Shown one piece after another: positions 13,301 through 26,200 of a DNA stretch of 64,000 nt. The translations under genes and the position numbers were made by a program. Position 1 is the stretch's first letter. Each line of letters opens with the position of its first letter. The notes under the pieces are model-generated. The model worked only from the letters and a program-made list of their open reading frames with translations. It did no database searches and had not been told where the DNA came from. Source of the stretch: Talpa occidentalis (lineage: Eukaryota; Chordata; Mammalia; Eulipotyphla; Talpidae); NCBI RefSeq assembly GCF_014898055.3, contig NW_023600993.1:20054850-20118849 (forward strand), read 5' to 3'.

Positions 13301-16300
13301 ACAATGGATAGATCAACAAGACAAAAAATAAGTAAAGAAACTAAAGCTCTAAATAAGGACCTAGAGCATTTGGGCTTAACAGACATCTATAGAACACTAA
13401 ACCCAAAAAAAACGGAGTACACATTTTTCTCAAGCGCACACGGATCATTCTCCAGGATCGATCACATACTGGGGCACAAGACAAACATCAACAGATACAC
13501 CAAGATTGAAATCATACCAACCATCTTTTCTGACCACGAAGGCATCAAACTAGAAATAAATAATAAAAAGAAGGCAAGGTACTATCCTACCTCATGGAGA
13601 TTAAAAGCCACACTACTGGAAGACCACTGGACTAACGAGGAGATCAAAGAAGAAATTAAAAAATTCTTTGAATTGAATGACAAGGAGGACACCAATATCC
13701 TAAATGTATGGGATGCAGCAAAAGCAGTAATAAGAGGAAAATATATAGCAATAGAAGCTCACATCAAAAAACAAGAAAGAACTCAAAGAAACAACCTAAT
13801 CTCAAAGCTCAAAGATCTAGAAAAAGAACAACAAAAAAACCCCAGAACCAGTAGAAGAAAAGAAATAATAAAACCAAAGCAGAAATAAATGAAATTGAAA
13901 CTAAAAAAACAATCCAAAAGATCAATGAAACCAAGAGCTGGTTCTTTGAAAAAATAAATAAAATAGACAAACCCCTAGCCAGGCTCACAAAGGAAAAAAG
14001 GGAGAAAGCACAAATACACAGAATCATAAATGAAAGAGGAGAAATCACAACGGACACAGCAGAAATCAAAAGAATAATCAGTAACTACTATGAACAGTTA
14101 TATGGAAACAAGTTCAACAATCTAGAGGAGATGGACAAATTCCTACAACTCTACAATCACCCAAAGCTAGATAAAGAAGAAATAGAACACCTAAACAGAC
14201 CAATTACAAGCAGCGAAATTGAAATGGTAATCAAAAACCTCCCCAAAAACAAAAGCCCAGGACCTGATGGATTTACAAATGAATTCTACCAAACATTCAG
14301 AGACGAATTAGTGCCTATCCTTCACAAACTCTTCCAAAAAATTGAGAAGGAAGGGACAATACCAAACACGTTCTATGAAGCCAATATTACACTAATACCA
14401 AAACCGAATAAGGACAACACAAAAAAGGAAAACTATAGGCCAATCTCCCTAATGAACACTGATGCAAAAATCCTCAATAAAATTTTAGCTATCAGAATCC
14501 AACAATGTATCCATAAGATAATTCACCACGACCAAGTTGGATTCATTCCAGGGGCACAAGGATGGTTTAACATCCGAAAATCAATCAACGTTATCCAACA
14601 CATCAACAAAAAGAAATATAAAAACCATATGATAATATCAATAGATGCTGAGAAAGCTTTCGACAAAGTGCAACACCCATTCATGATAAAAGCCCTTGAA
14701 ATTCTTGGGATACAAGGAACATACCTCAACATCATAAAGGCCATCTATGACAAGCCAACAGCCAGTATCATTCTCAATGGTGAAAAGCTGAAAGCAATTC
14801 CATTAAGATCTGGAACAAGACAAGGATGTCCACTCTCACCACTGCTTTTCAATATAATACTGGAAGTCCTAGCCAGAGCAATAAGACAAGAGAAAGACAT
14901 CCAAGGAATCCAAATAGGAAAAGAAGAAGTCAAACTATCACTATTTGCAGATGATATGATAATATACATAGAGAACCCCAAAATCTCCACAGAAAAACTA
15001 ATTCAACTCATCAATCAATTCAGTAAAGTGGCAGGATACAAAATCAACACGCAAAAGTCAGTAGCCTTCCTATACACAAACAATAAATCTGAAGAAGAAG
15101 AAATCAAAAAAACCACCCCTTTTATTATCGAAACAAAAAAAATCAAATATTTGGGAATAAATCTAACAAAAGAGGTAAAGGACCTATACAAAGAAAACTA
15201 TAAAACACTGTTAAAAGAAATAGAAGAAGACACAAAGAAATGGAAAGACATCCCCTGCTCATGGATTGGAAGAATAAACATTATTAAAATGGCCATCCTA
15301 CCAAAAGCAATATACAGATTCAATGCTATTCCAATCAAAATCTCAATGGCATTCTTCAAAGAAATAGAACAATTATTGATGAAATTCATATGGAATCACC
15401 AAAAACCCCGAATAGCCAAAGCTCTACTGAAAAAAAAAGAAGGAAATGGAGGCATTACACTCCCAGACTTCAAACTATACTACAAAGCCATAATCATCAA
15501 AACTGCATGGTATTGGAACAAGAACAGACATACAGACCAATGGAATCGAATAGAAAATCCAGAAATAAACCCACAGATTTATGGTCAACTAATCTTTGAC
15601 AAAGGAGCAAAGACTATGCATTGGAGCAAAGAAAGTTTGTTCAATAAATGGTGCTGGGAAAACTGGGTCGCTACATGCAAAAGAATGAAGCTTGACCACT
15701 ACCTCACACCATACACAAAAATCAACTCAAAATGGATTAAAGAACTAGACATAAGACCTGAAACCATAAAATACATAGAAGGAAATATAGGCGAAACACT
15801 ACGGGATTTGCACATCAAAGACATCTTTACAGACACATCACCCAAAGCAGTGATAGTGAAGAGAAAGATAAACAGCTGGGACTACATCAAATTAAAGAGC
15901 TTCTGCACAGCAAAAGAGACAATAACAAAAACAAAGAGAAACCCCACCAACTGGGAGAACATTTTTGCACCCAACACTAATGATAAAGGACTGATCACAA
16001 AAATCTGCAAAGAGCTGATGAGACTCAGCAACAACAAAGAAAATAATCCAGTCAAAAAATGGGCAGAAGAGCTAAAAAGAAACTTCTCTGAAGAGGAAAT
16101 GCAAATGGCCAACAGACATATGAAAAAATGTTCAACATCACTTGTCATCAGGGAAATGCAAATCAAAACTACCATGAGATACCATCTCACACCAGTGAGA
16201 ATGGCACATATTAAAAAAACTAGCAACAACAAATGTTGGCGAGGATGTGGAGAAAAAGGAACTCTTGTGCACTGTTGGTGGGAGTGCAAACTGGTCCAAC

Positions 16301-17198
16301 CACTATGGAGAGCTGTGTGGAGATTTCTGGACCTACTAAACATAGAGCTTCCATATGATCCAGCAATTCCACTCCTAGGTATTTACCCAAAGGACACAGA
16401 AACATCAATTCCAAAGAGCACCTGCACTCCTATGTTTATAGCAGCACTGTTTACAATAGCTAAGCTTTGGAAACAACCCAAATGCCCAAAAATAGATGAC
16501 TGGATCAAGAAGATGTGGTACATATATACCATGGAATATTACTCAGCATTCAAAAAAGATAAACACATGCAATTTGCAGCAACATGGATGGCACTGGAAG
16601 GGATCATGCTCAGCGAAATAAGCCAAAAAGAAAAAGAAAAATACCGGATGGTCTCACTCATAGCAGGAATCTAGAAAACTTAAATAAGGGACCAGGAAAA
16701 TGAATATAAGAAAGTGAAAATCAAAATCAACAAAAAACTATGAACCAGAGACACTTTTTGGGGGGTGGGGGGCGGGAGGGGAAGGATTGGGGTCAGAATG
16801 GGGCGTTTGCAATTGTATGGGGGAATATAAAAATAAAATTTAATATTTAAAAAAAAAAAAAAAGAAAATGAAATCTTTGTTGAATTATTTCTTCCCTGTC
16901 CCCTACCTGTGCTTCCTGGAACCACCTCTCAAATCAACTAACAGTACTCAAATCTCTGTGCCCAATGATCAAACTGCAGGAATCCAGAGCTAAATGGAAT
17001 TGACGAATGGTTTTTAGAGGGCCAAAAATACACAGAAGCTATATTAGAAGGTCACATACAGCCAAAATGAACTGAGGTTTCTTATTTAGGGTGAGCAAAT
17101 GGCAGCCCATAACTATGAATCCCTTTCCTAAGGACATACCTGAAATTCACCAGAAGTGATTCTTTGTTTAGTTGCATTCCCTCCCACCCCACTGCCCC

Positions 17199-17238
<40 letters not shown>

Positions 17239-20200
17239 TATTTCATGCAAATAATGGATATATTTCAATGATGAAAATCAGAGTTGACAGCTTTTCTAGA
17301 ATGGGACAAATGCTTAGCTGGAAAAAAAATCTAGAAATGCCCTTCCATTTTATTATATTAATTATTTTATAGCAGTAAATTACTAATTAAGCTATCACTC
17401 TTTCAACAGAAAATACAGCAGCTGCAGCCAAGAAATGACAGACAACATCCCACCCGTGGTTGTATCTAGTCTAAGCCAAAATATTTTAGAAAAGTGTTTC
17501 AAATAAAAATGGGGTGGGGGGGAAACAAACTTCTAGAGTCAAGGATAGAGAAATCAGATCTGATTATCAGATGACATTGGTGATCTTAATTGATCTTTCA
17601 CATTTGAGAGAAAACTCTAGCTCTCACCTGTTAGAAGTAAAATTGTAATAACCACTTTCCTCTAGGACTTCTTCAATCACAGTCTAGAGTTGGAGGGAAA
17701 AAAACAGGTTAGTATTGAGTTAAAAGCAACAAAATAAAATTGTTCTGAGACACTGTAAAAACCTCACCTGCATCTGTTCATATGTGATTCCCTCCTCCAA
17801 ATCAAAACTGGTGGGTAGGCCTGAAATAGATTAATTACGGAAAGGTTGACATTTGGCTCACATACTCCTAGTTAGATTTTAGTGTCAATTATGATTCAAT
17901 TGCAGTGAAAACAGGTCAGTTTCTTAATGATGAAGATGAGTACTTACAAGCACATCCAAATTGAATATTTAAACTCTCTGTTTCTCTTTCTTTAATAACT
18001 GGCTGCTTTGGGGGTTGCAATCACTAAATATTGCAGAGTTTAGGAGCACTGCATATGGCCAATTAAGTTGGGGGGGCTGGTAAATACTAGGGAAGAGTGG
18101 TTGGAACAAATAGTGAGTTTTGTGATGGAAGAAACTCTCCCTAATCCACAAGGCAAAGGAAGTAGATACATGCTAGAAAGAAATTAAATTCTTAGAGGGA
18201 GGTAGAGAGAGACTGTGCAAAAGATGTGGTCCTTTGCTAGGGCTGCCCGGAGGGAAATAAAATACATTTAATGATGTGCTTCTTTTGATGTTTGGCCTGA
18301 GTACCATATACCAGCACCTTTTCCTGCCCCTGTGCCACCCAAGCAGCGCTGACCAGCTTCCACTCAAATCAGAGCTGCTACTACAGATGTCTGGCCTGCT
18401 GACTGGCCCACCTGCCCTGGGGGGCAAGCTTTTATAAGCACATGACTTTAGACAACAATGTATCCTGATTTTAAGGCTTTCTCAGGGGCTCTTTGAAAAG
18501 AAATTCTCCCTACACAGGTTAGCTTTATCCCAGGAGTCCAAGATTTATGGAAAGTTGGAGAATTCACATACGAAATGATTTTCCTGAATTGGGAATAGAC
18601 AGGAGCACAGCAGAAGTGAGTGCTTTTCTAGACCGAGGAGATGGCCCAAGTGTTCAGGAAGGCCCCAAAACTTCTCTCCATTGTAGTTTACAGGGGTTCA
18701 AAGATTATTTAGGAATTCTGAAACCTCAGAGTTTCAGGAAGTCTGAAACCTCTTCTTAAATTCCAGATATGATGAGGAGTTACATTACAGGGAGCCCCGA
18801 CGAATTGCTATATGTACGCTGATCATCACCAGAACCCTATGACATAGGGACCCTATTTTAAGGGCAAGGAAACTGGGGTTTACAGAAGTCAAATAATTTG
18901 CCAAAGATCAGTTACTAAAGGATTGAGCTGAGATTTGACTTTAACAGTCCAGGTTCTAGATTCTTCCTTAATCATTATGCTTTATTGTATTCTAGGTAAG
19001 ATGTATGCAAAAAAGAAAAAATGAAATGAAGTGGGTCTTCAGGCAACTTTAAATTTTTCCATGTTAAATGTGCATATTTTTATTTTAGCTTTTTATCTCC
19101 CTAGTTGCTTTGGGGCATTAGATTTCCCACCAGTTAGATAAGCAAGAAGAAATGAAGGACAATACAATTCGCCCACATAGATTCTACTGTTTGTTTATAA
19201 TAAACGATTGAGGACGCTGCCACAACTGGTAAAGTACATCTTGGGGAATTTCTAGATTCCTATCATATATCACTTCACACTATTGCCATAGATATTCAAA
19301 ATTATCTCTGTATTTCTTTTTAATGAAAGAGAACTGTTTAAGGATTACTGTTGATCCCAGCGGTCTATTTCTCGGTGGAAGCAGATTTCCTGCATCGGTG
19401 AGAGTTACCTGATGGGTCACTTAGGGACAGGCTGTTTCCACCTGCTGAGTGATGTAGTGAATGGTAATCTGCTGTGAAAAAGTTGGGCTCGATCGGTTCT
19501 GGAGATCCTTGAGACAACTGGAAAAAAAAGGAAGACCGCATCTTAGTTTAGACCCAGAAGCAAATGACAGGAGACCTCTGTCTCTGCACAGAAAATTTAC
19601 TGCTCGGTGGTTTTCAGTCCTTTGTAAATAGATGAAGGTGTATCTTCTTCCTTCCTAAAGAACTTATAGATTGGAAGCAGGCAGAATATAGTGAAAGCAA
19701 GTTAGACAGTTCCCTGGCCACATGAAAAAAAGTAAAAGTATACTTTATAGCTTTATGAGAGCAAAATAAAAATGGATGGGAAAATAATGGATGGTCCTGA
19801 AACATCAAAATGTTATTTTTATCAGGCGTAGGAGGAATAAACTCCAATTACTCAACAGAACAATATGTTTAGCCCAAATCACAATCCTTTCTCATGCCTC
19901 TCCTTTGAACAATACTTTCTTCTCTGACCAAAGCAAATAAGTTTCTTAATACATTTTGCTCAATCACTATTAATTAATGGCAATCTCCAAACTTCAATTC
20001 CCAACATAACAGAACCAACTGACAGAATTTGTTAAAGTTCCAATTGTTTAATCCTCTTCTATAAAATTGAATTTTTTTAAATGGAGTTTTAGGCTATCCA
20101 CATTTTTAACTTCCTTTCACCCGTAATTTACATGAGTACTTGGACTGGCCAAGTGTTAGGGCCTGTGTTAATATAACATACCTTTAATAAATCAGTTCAT

Positions 20201-23200
20201 ATTAATAAACCAAAAACAAATGGCACAGTTTGGATTCAAACTCTGTCCATGAATAAAAATACAACATTGCTCAATCACTTGAAAAAACTTTGGCAATAAA
20301 TTAAACATAATATTCCTACCCTATAACCCAGCAATCTCACTAGTAGGTATAAACATGAAATAAATAGGTATTACTGGCATCAATGCTTTTCTCATTGGCA
20401 ATTTCAACATTGAGAGTACAGTGTAGCGAATTTCATGAACCATCACTCAGCTTAAACATGGCCAATGTTGCTTTAATTCTATCTCCTCCACTTCCCTTTC
20501 TACCTCATCTTACTCCCAGAATTGGGAAACAAATCCTGTGCATTAAATCATGTCATCCATAATATGTTAGCATGACTCTTTAAAAAATACCTGAATTTCT
20601 ATTTTAAGCAAACTGAATTTATAATTATCACACCTGAAATGATTAATTCCTTCATAGAGCCAAATATAAGATCAATATTTTTCTCATTGTCTCATAAACA
20701 TATAATTTATACTAAATTTATACTATTTTTTATTTGTATTTGTTTTTATTTTTTATTTATTTTTAAATTTTATTTTTATATTCCCCATACAATCGCAACC
20801 CATTTATTTTGACCCCAATCCCACCTTTCCCTGCCTCCCCCCCATAGTGTGTCTCTGGTTCATAGTTGTTTGTTGATTTTGATTTTTTCTTTCTTATAGT
20901 TATTCTTTTTCCTGGTCCCTTATTTAGGTTTTCTAGATTCCTGCTATGAGTGAGACCATCCGGTATTTTTCTTTTTCTTTCTGGCTTATTCCGCTGAGCA
21001 TGATCCCTTCCAGCGCCATCCATGTTGCTGCAAATTGCATGTGTTTATCTTTTTTGAATGCTGAGTAATATTCCATGGTGTATATGTACCACATCTTCTT
21101 GATCCAGTCATCTATTATTGGGCCTTTGGGTTGTCTCCAAAGCTTAGCTATTGTAAACAGTGCTGCTATAAACATAGGGGTAGACTTTTTTTTTTTTATT
21201 AGAGTAAGTTACGGGGGGAAATTCCATCTATTGCAAATGGTTAGTATTTTTCTTCTCCTCTTTTCCTCTCTTGTTCTCCTCACTCCCCTTCCCTCCTCTC
21301 CTCGCAGTTTATTTATTGACCCAAACTGGTGATTTTTCCTGTAGAATTTCCTGATGTGGATTTTGCCAATAGCCACATGGTATCATTTAACATGTCCTCC
21401 TGTCCCCTGTAATGACTACAGATGGGTAGCTAGACCTAGAGGAGGGATCTAAAGTTCTTATAAAGGGGCAGGTAGTAAGTATTTCTGGATTTAAGAACCA
21501 TGTGGTCTCTGTGGCAGCCACTCATTTTTGCCTGTCCCATCAAGAAGCCATAGCTAATTATAAACGAATGCATATGACCATGTTCCAACAAAACTTTATT
21601 TACAATAACAGGCAGCAGACCAGATTGGCCCGAGGGCAATAGTTTGCTCACTGCTAATCTAAATTTTCCATCAGTTGCAATTTCAGGTTTTTAGCAAGTA
21701 TCCTTCAAAGACAGTGCTCTGCATTTTATCAGGGGCATATAATGTCTGGCTGTTCCCCTTTTTCTATATTAGCAGTCACTGGTGATCTTCTCTAGATGTG
21801 TTATTTCATGAGTGGTTCCCAAACAGTAATTTACTTTTTATTCCTTTGGCACTTATTAGCCGAAGTACTTTTATAATGAGAAACCTCCCCCTCATCAATT
21901 TAGTTACCCTCAGGTGGAATTCACAAGGGAAAGGGAAAATGTTTGACTCTTCCCTTTTGCAAACAATTTTCAAAATTGTTACTTAGCATCCTCGGAAGAC
22001 AACCAGCAAGGGTAATTATTCAACAGATAGGCAAGGGGAGTCCTTTTGACTCTGCCTCAGTGGTTCTTGATGGCATCCTTGCTATGTGATCTGTTATGTC
22101 AAGGTTATTCCTGTCAAATCTCATTCAGTTCCTGCTCTGGGCTGCAGTCAGCTGTATCTCCAAGGAGTCTGCACTTCTCAAGGGAGCTGATGGCCGCTTG
22201 CTTAGTTCCCAGATCATTTCAGTGAAATATCAGGAAAAAACGTGTATGTTTAAAAGGTAAGATGTATCACAAATGCATACTCATTCATATTCACTGTTCC
22301 AATTCAAATCTGAATCAATGTGGCCTATCTTGTTTCTTTTTCTCCTTTTTGAAATCATGCTGAAAGTCCTCATTCCCAAAGGCACCCAGATAGTTATTGA
22401 GATTCATTCCCCCCCCACACACACACACACAATTCTAGCCAAGGTTGAGCAGATTGGATGGAAAACCACCTTAGGTGAGTTATCCATACAGAGCATAGCT
22501 GTTCAGCAGCGGGCTTATGAATTTTGTAACTCATCTATGCATCCTGCTGAGTCTTTGGTCACAAACAGGCACAATCATCTCTCAGTGACTTCTTCAACCT
22601 GGAGGCGCATAGTCCCTGGATTTCAGGAGACGTACCAGAGGGGAAAGTGGAATCAAAAGCATTCCATGTGCTATCAACACTACTGCTTCCGCAGGCCTGG
22701 TGTCGGGCGACTGCGTCGGTCAAATCTAATTGGCCCTTCCTCCGCAATTGTACAGTAGAGGAGAAATCCATTTCTGAACAAAAAATTGTCACTAGCAAAA
22801 GATTACACCAGAAAAGTCAAAAAACAGAGGTCACAAACTTCTCACTTAGGTTTAGATATGGACAGGGGGTTTCTTTCTACATTCACATAGAAATATATGA
22901 CATTATTTATATACCTGAAGGACAGAACCAGTATAAAACAGGTTATTCAGACTATGTATATTCAGCAATCACACATGCAGCATCTACCATGTTCCAGGCA
23001 CTGTACAAAGGCCTGGGGAATTAAAGATGAATAAGACAGTATTACCTTTGGGGGAAAACAGATGTGAACAGATTAAAAGTTATTTCAAACGCAACAATAT
23101 GAGTGAAGCATCATGACTGAAGCATCTTGAAAGGGGAGGTTAATTCTGGACAAGGAAACTGAAGGAAGGTATCTATGGAGAAGCTGGCTTCTCACATTAG

Positions 23201-26200
23201 TGGTAAAGGATAGGAAATAGGTTAATATCCCAGGTTGGAGATTGCTTTAGCACATGGGTGCCGAGGCCTGCTTCCCCAGTCAGGAGGCAAACATGGTGAT
23301 GTGACCCCACCGACTTGTAATAGCAGAAAAGTGTTCTTCACAGGAGAATTTCAGAGACATAATGCAGGGGAGGAGGAGGGAGAGGGATCAGAGGGAGGGA
23401 GGGAGGAGCACAGGGGACTGAGGTGATGGTACATTGGTGAAGGAAACTCTATGGGGACTACACCTGAGGGGGTGGGGGGAAGCAAATATTGTTTAAAAAT
23501 GAACAATGATGTAAAAAAATAAATAATTAAAAAAAAGAAAGATAAAAAGTGCCCTTATAAAGAGGCTTAGGAAAGCTCTTCCCTCCTATACCATGTGGAG
23601 GCACAACGAGAAGCAGCAGTCTGTAGCCTGGAAGATGCTCAGCAAACCCAGCCCTGCAGATCCTGATCGAGGACTTTCCGGCTTCCATAACTGTGCGCAA
23701 TAAATTTCTACTGTGCATTAGGTACCCAGTTTATGTTATTTTTATAATAGCTGTCTGAAAAGACCAAAACAAACAATGAAAGTGTCTTTTGATAGAGGAC
23801 AGAGCTTAAAATACAAAGTAAGGAGCTATAAAACATAACTCTTGTGATGTGTTGTTAGCCAAAGAAGAATTGATGTATGTAGAATGCCTTACCTTTTTAA
23901 TTTCAGATTTCAGATTACAAGGATTACTCTGCTGACTGAAGAGGGACTTCTTGAATCTCTCTATAACCCTTCTTTTTAAATTGTGGTGCAAAGCTGGAGG
24001 AAGCTGCATAAAATGAGATAACAATTATTACAAACCAACTGTCAACACTGCACAGATGAGTCCCAGGAAGCAGTGACTAAGGGTCAGGCTAAGAAGATTC
24101 ACCCAATAGGACTAAGTAAGAATTTAAACTTCATTCCATATAGCATGATGAGATGGTATAGTTTTTCATTCTACAATCCAGAAGGAATGCATACACTGCT
24201 CTCTTTCAAAAGGCTGCTTCCATGTATCTTCTTGTTCTTTCATTTTATTGATTTTTTTTCATAAAACAACTATGTGAAACAAAGTTAATTGCACAAACTG
24301 AGTTTTGTAAAGAACAGACTTGACAAGGAAGGATGCCCAATCAGATGCCCAGGACAATGTGAAATGCCCCAACCAGGGCCTTGGTTCTGAAGACCCCAAT
24401 GCTTTGGACCAAGAAGCACATGTCTGTGTTAGTACGTGTTCAGAGGCCTGCCTGTGGGTGCTCCTGACTATTCAGTTGGAGAGAGAGCAGATTGTAGGGG
24501 CCAATCTTATCCAGAAGAAGGTGAAATTGGATGAGTACATATCAGGGCCACAACAGGAGGCTTTATATTTATAGTAAGTAATAGGAAGATTCCATGGTGG
24601 GAGAAATGTAGAAAATAAGCTGATTATATGAAAATGGGACTTTCAAAATATTTCTATTTTATTTTGTAGTGCTCTGCAGGTTGGATTTCTATAAGGAAAT
24701 TAGAGGTCCTGAAAGCACAGAGGGGTGAAGTTAAAATTTTGCAGAAAACAGAAAAGAAATAGGGCAGAATGATAGAATGTCTCAGAGTAGAAATAATGCT
24801 TCATTTGTTAAAATATGGAGAGGACTTGACAGAAGAGGGGAAAGAAAAACAGAAAGAAAAAAAGTGTGGTTAAATGGAAAGAAAAATGTTGATGGAAGAA
24901 CTCTTACAATTAAAAAAAAGAAGAAGAATTTAATTCAGTACTCAGCTCTGAAGGAGAAATGTGGAAGAGGCCATTGTTAACCCACCCCCACTTCATTTTT
25001 CTGTGCCCTCTTAGGGTTTGTGTTTGTTGCCCTGTGGCTAGTTTTGACCAATGCAAATGGTATGCATCACCCCAAGGATGAAGCAACTCAAAAGCATTGT
25101 GCTTCCTCCAACCCTCTCCTCCCCTTGGGCAAAGAACTTGGGAGGCTTCCATCATGGGGTCCAGGGCAGCACAGCCACCCAACCTGTCCAGTTGCCACTG
25201 AGAAATAAACCTCTATTATGCCAAGTCGAGAGATTTCAGGATGTGTCTGTGAGAGCTGTGTGACTTACCATATCCTGCCGGGTAGCTACAAGGAACCTTT
25301 GTATACCAGGGGACTATAAAAAAGGTAATTGTAGAGCAATGAATAGGGCCTATGGGGGCTCACAAGAGCACATTTTATAGCCAGAGAAACACTGTTCATC
25401 ATTCCAAACACTGCAGAATATAGGACTCATGATGAAGCACTAAAATGCTATAAAAAGAAAACACACTGCAACTAGAATATGTATTTAGATGCATCTTTCA
25501 TCCTAGCCAATCTTTGAAGTTTGCTTGACTCAAAGCAGGTTTAATTAGAGCAGAAGTGAGGCTATTCTGGAGGTTCTGGAGCCCTGCCGTACACTTTGAA
25601 AGGTTCTGCAGTTTAACAGCACGGACCTCCACTGCTCTATTTTTATGTCCCTATTACAACTTTCTTTTACCTTGATCTAGATGTGATTACTCCTCTGAGC
25701 ACCAGCAAATAGTCTAATTATTGTCATCCCTTCATGTGGAATGAAAAGGGGAAATCAAGAAATGTGTATAGACAGAGAGAGGAAAAAAGCATTTCTCAGC
25801 ATTAAGGAGCAAATAGTTGGATGGCAGATGAGAAGGGAAATGAATGTCATTGATCCACGCGTGCATGAGAATGAGCAAAAGCGGAATGAATTTAACTCAG
25901 CACAGGAACCAGCAATAAAGGGGAGGCGCATGGGATGCTTTCCTAGCCAGGGGCTGGGCTGAGTGGAGACAGTACCTGCAGCTACCTTTTGGGATTTGAT
26001 CATTTCCTGATGCCCAAGAGAGTGCCACTTCCTTAGATCCAACACCAGAGAGCAGTGTTGGCCCAGGGCCTTCTATTCATCCCAGTGTGATTTCAGCCAA
26101 CAAAGGGAAAGCAAATCTTTTCTATATATCATGTTGTCTACCATCACTGACTTTAGACGGTGTAATGCCCTGGGGGTCCACAGGTTCTTGACCCCAGGAC

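Larger units (their letters stand above)
10866..16862 (+). mobile_element. Full-length LINE-1 retrotransposon, antisense to NEK10
   Basis: The element is about 6.0 kb with a GC-rich 5' UTR, ORF1, a 76-nt spacer, ORF2, a short 3' UTR with a G-rich tract, and a poly(A) tail. The exact 17-bp duplication agaaaatgaaatctttg flanks it at 10849-10865 and 16863-16879, showing insertion by target-primed reverse transcription. Intact ORF1, a single ORF2 lesion and an unmutated duplication indicate a recent insertion. It sits in the last NEK10 intron in opposite orientation to the gene, the orientation usually tolerated in introns. A truncated relative lies at 20757-21182, supporting a family that has been active in this lineage. 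Confidence 0.97.

Noticed and set aside
14131..16674. A stand-alone 847-residue reverse transcriptase gene
   Set aside because: It is the downstream part of LINE-1 ORF2. The frame is open back to about 13880 and the endonuclease part sits directly upstream in another frame.
17200..17235. CRISPR-like array or other structured repeat
   Set aside because: Plain CA microsatellite. No direct-repeat/spacer pattern exists anywhere in the window.
20933..21175. A separate 80-residue gene on the minus strand
   Set aside because: Its protein is the LINE-1 ORF2 C terminus in a 5'-truncated copy.
22273..23024. Two overlapping plus-strand ORFs of 161 and 125 codons
   Set aside because: They cross a CA microsatellite and an L2-like repeat, have no recognisable domain, and lie antisense in a NEK10 intron without splice support.
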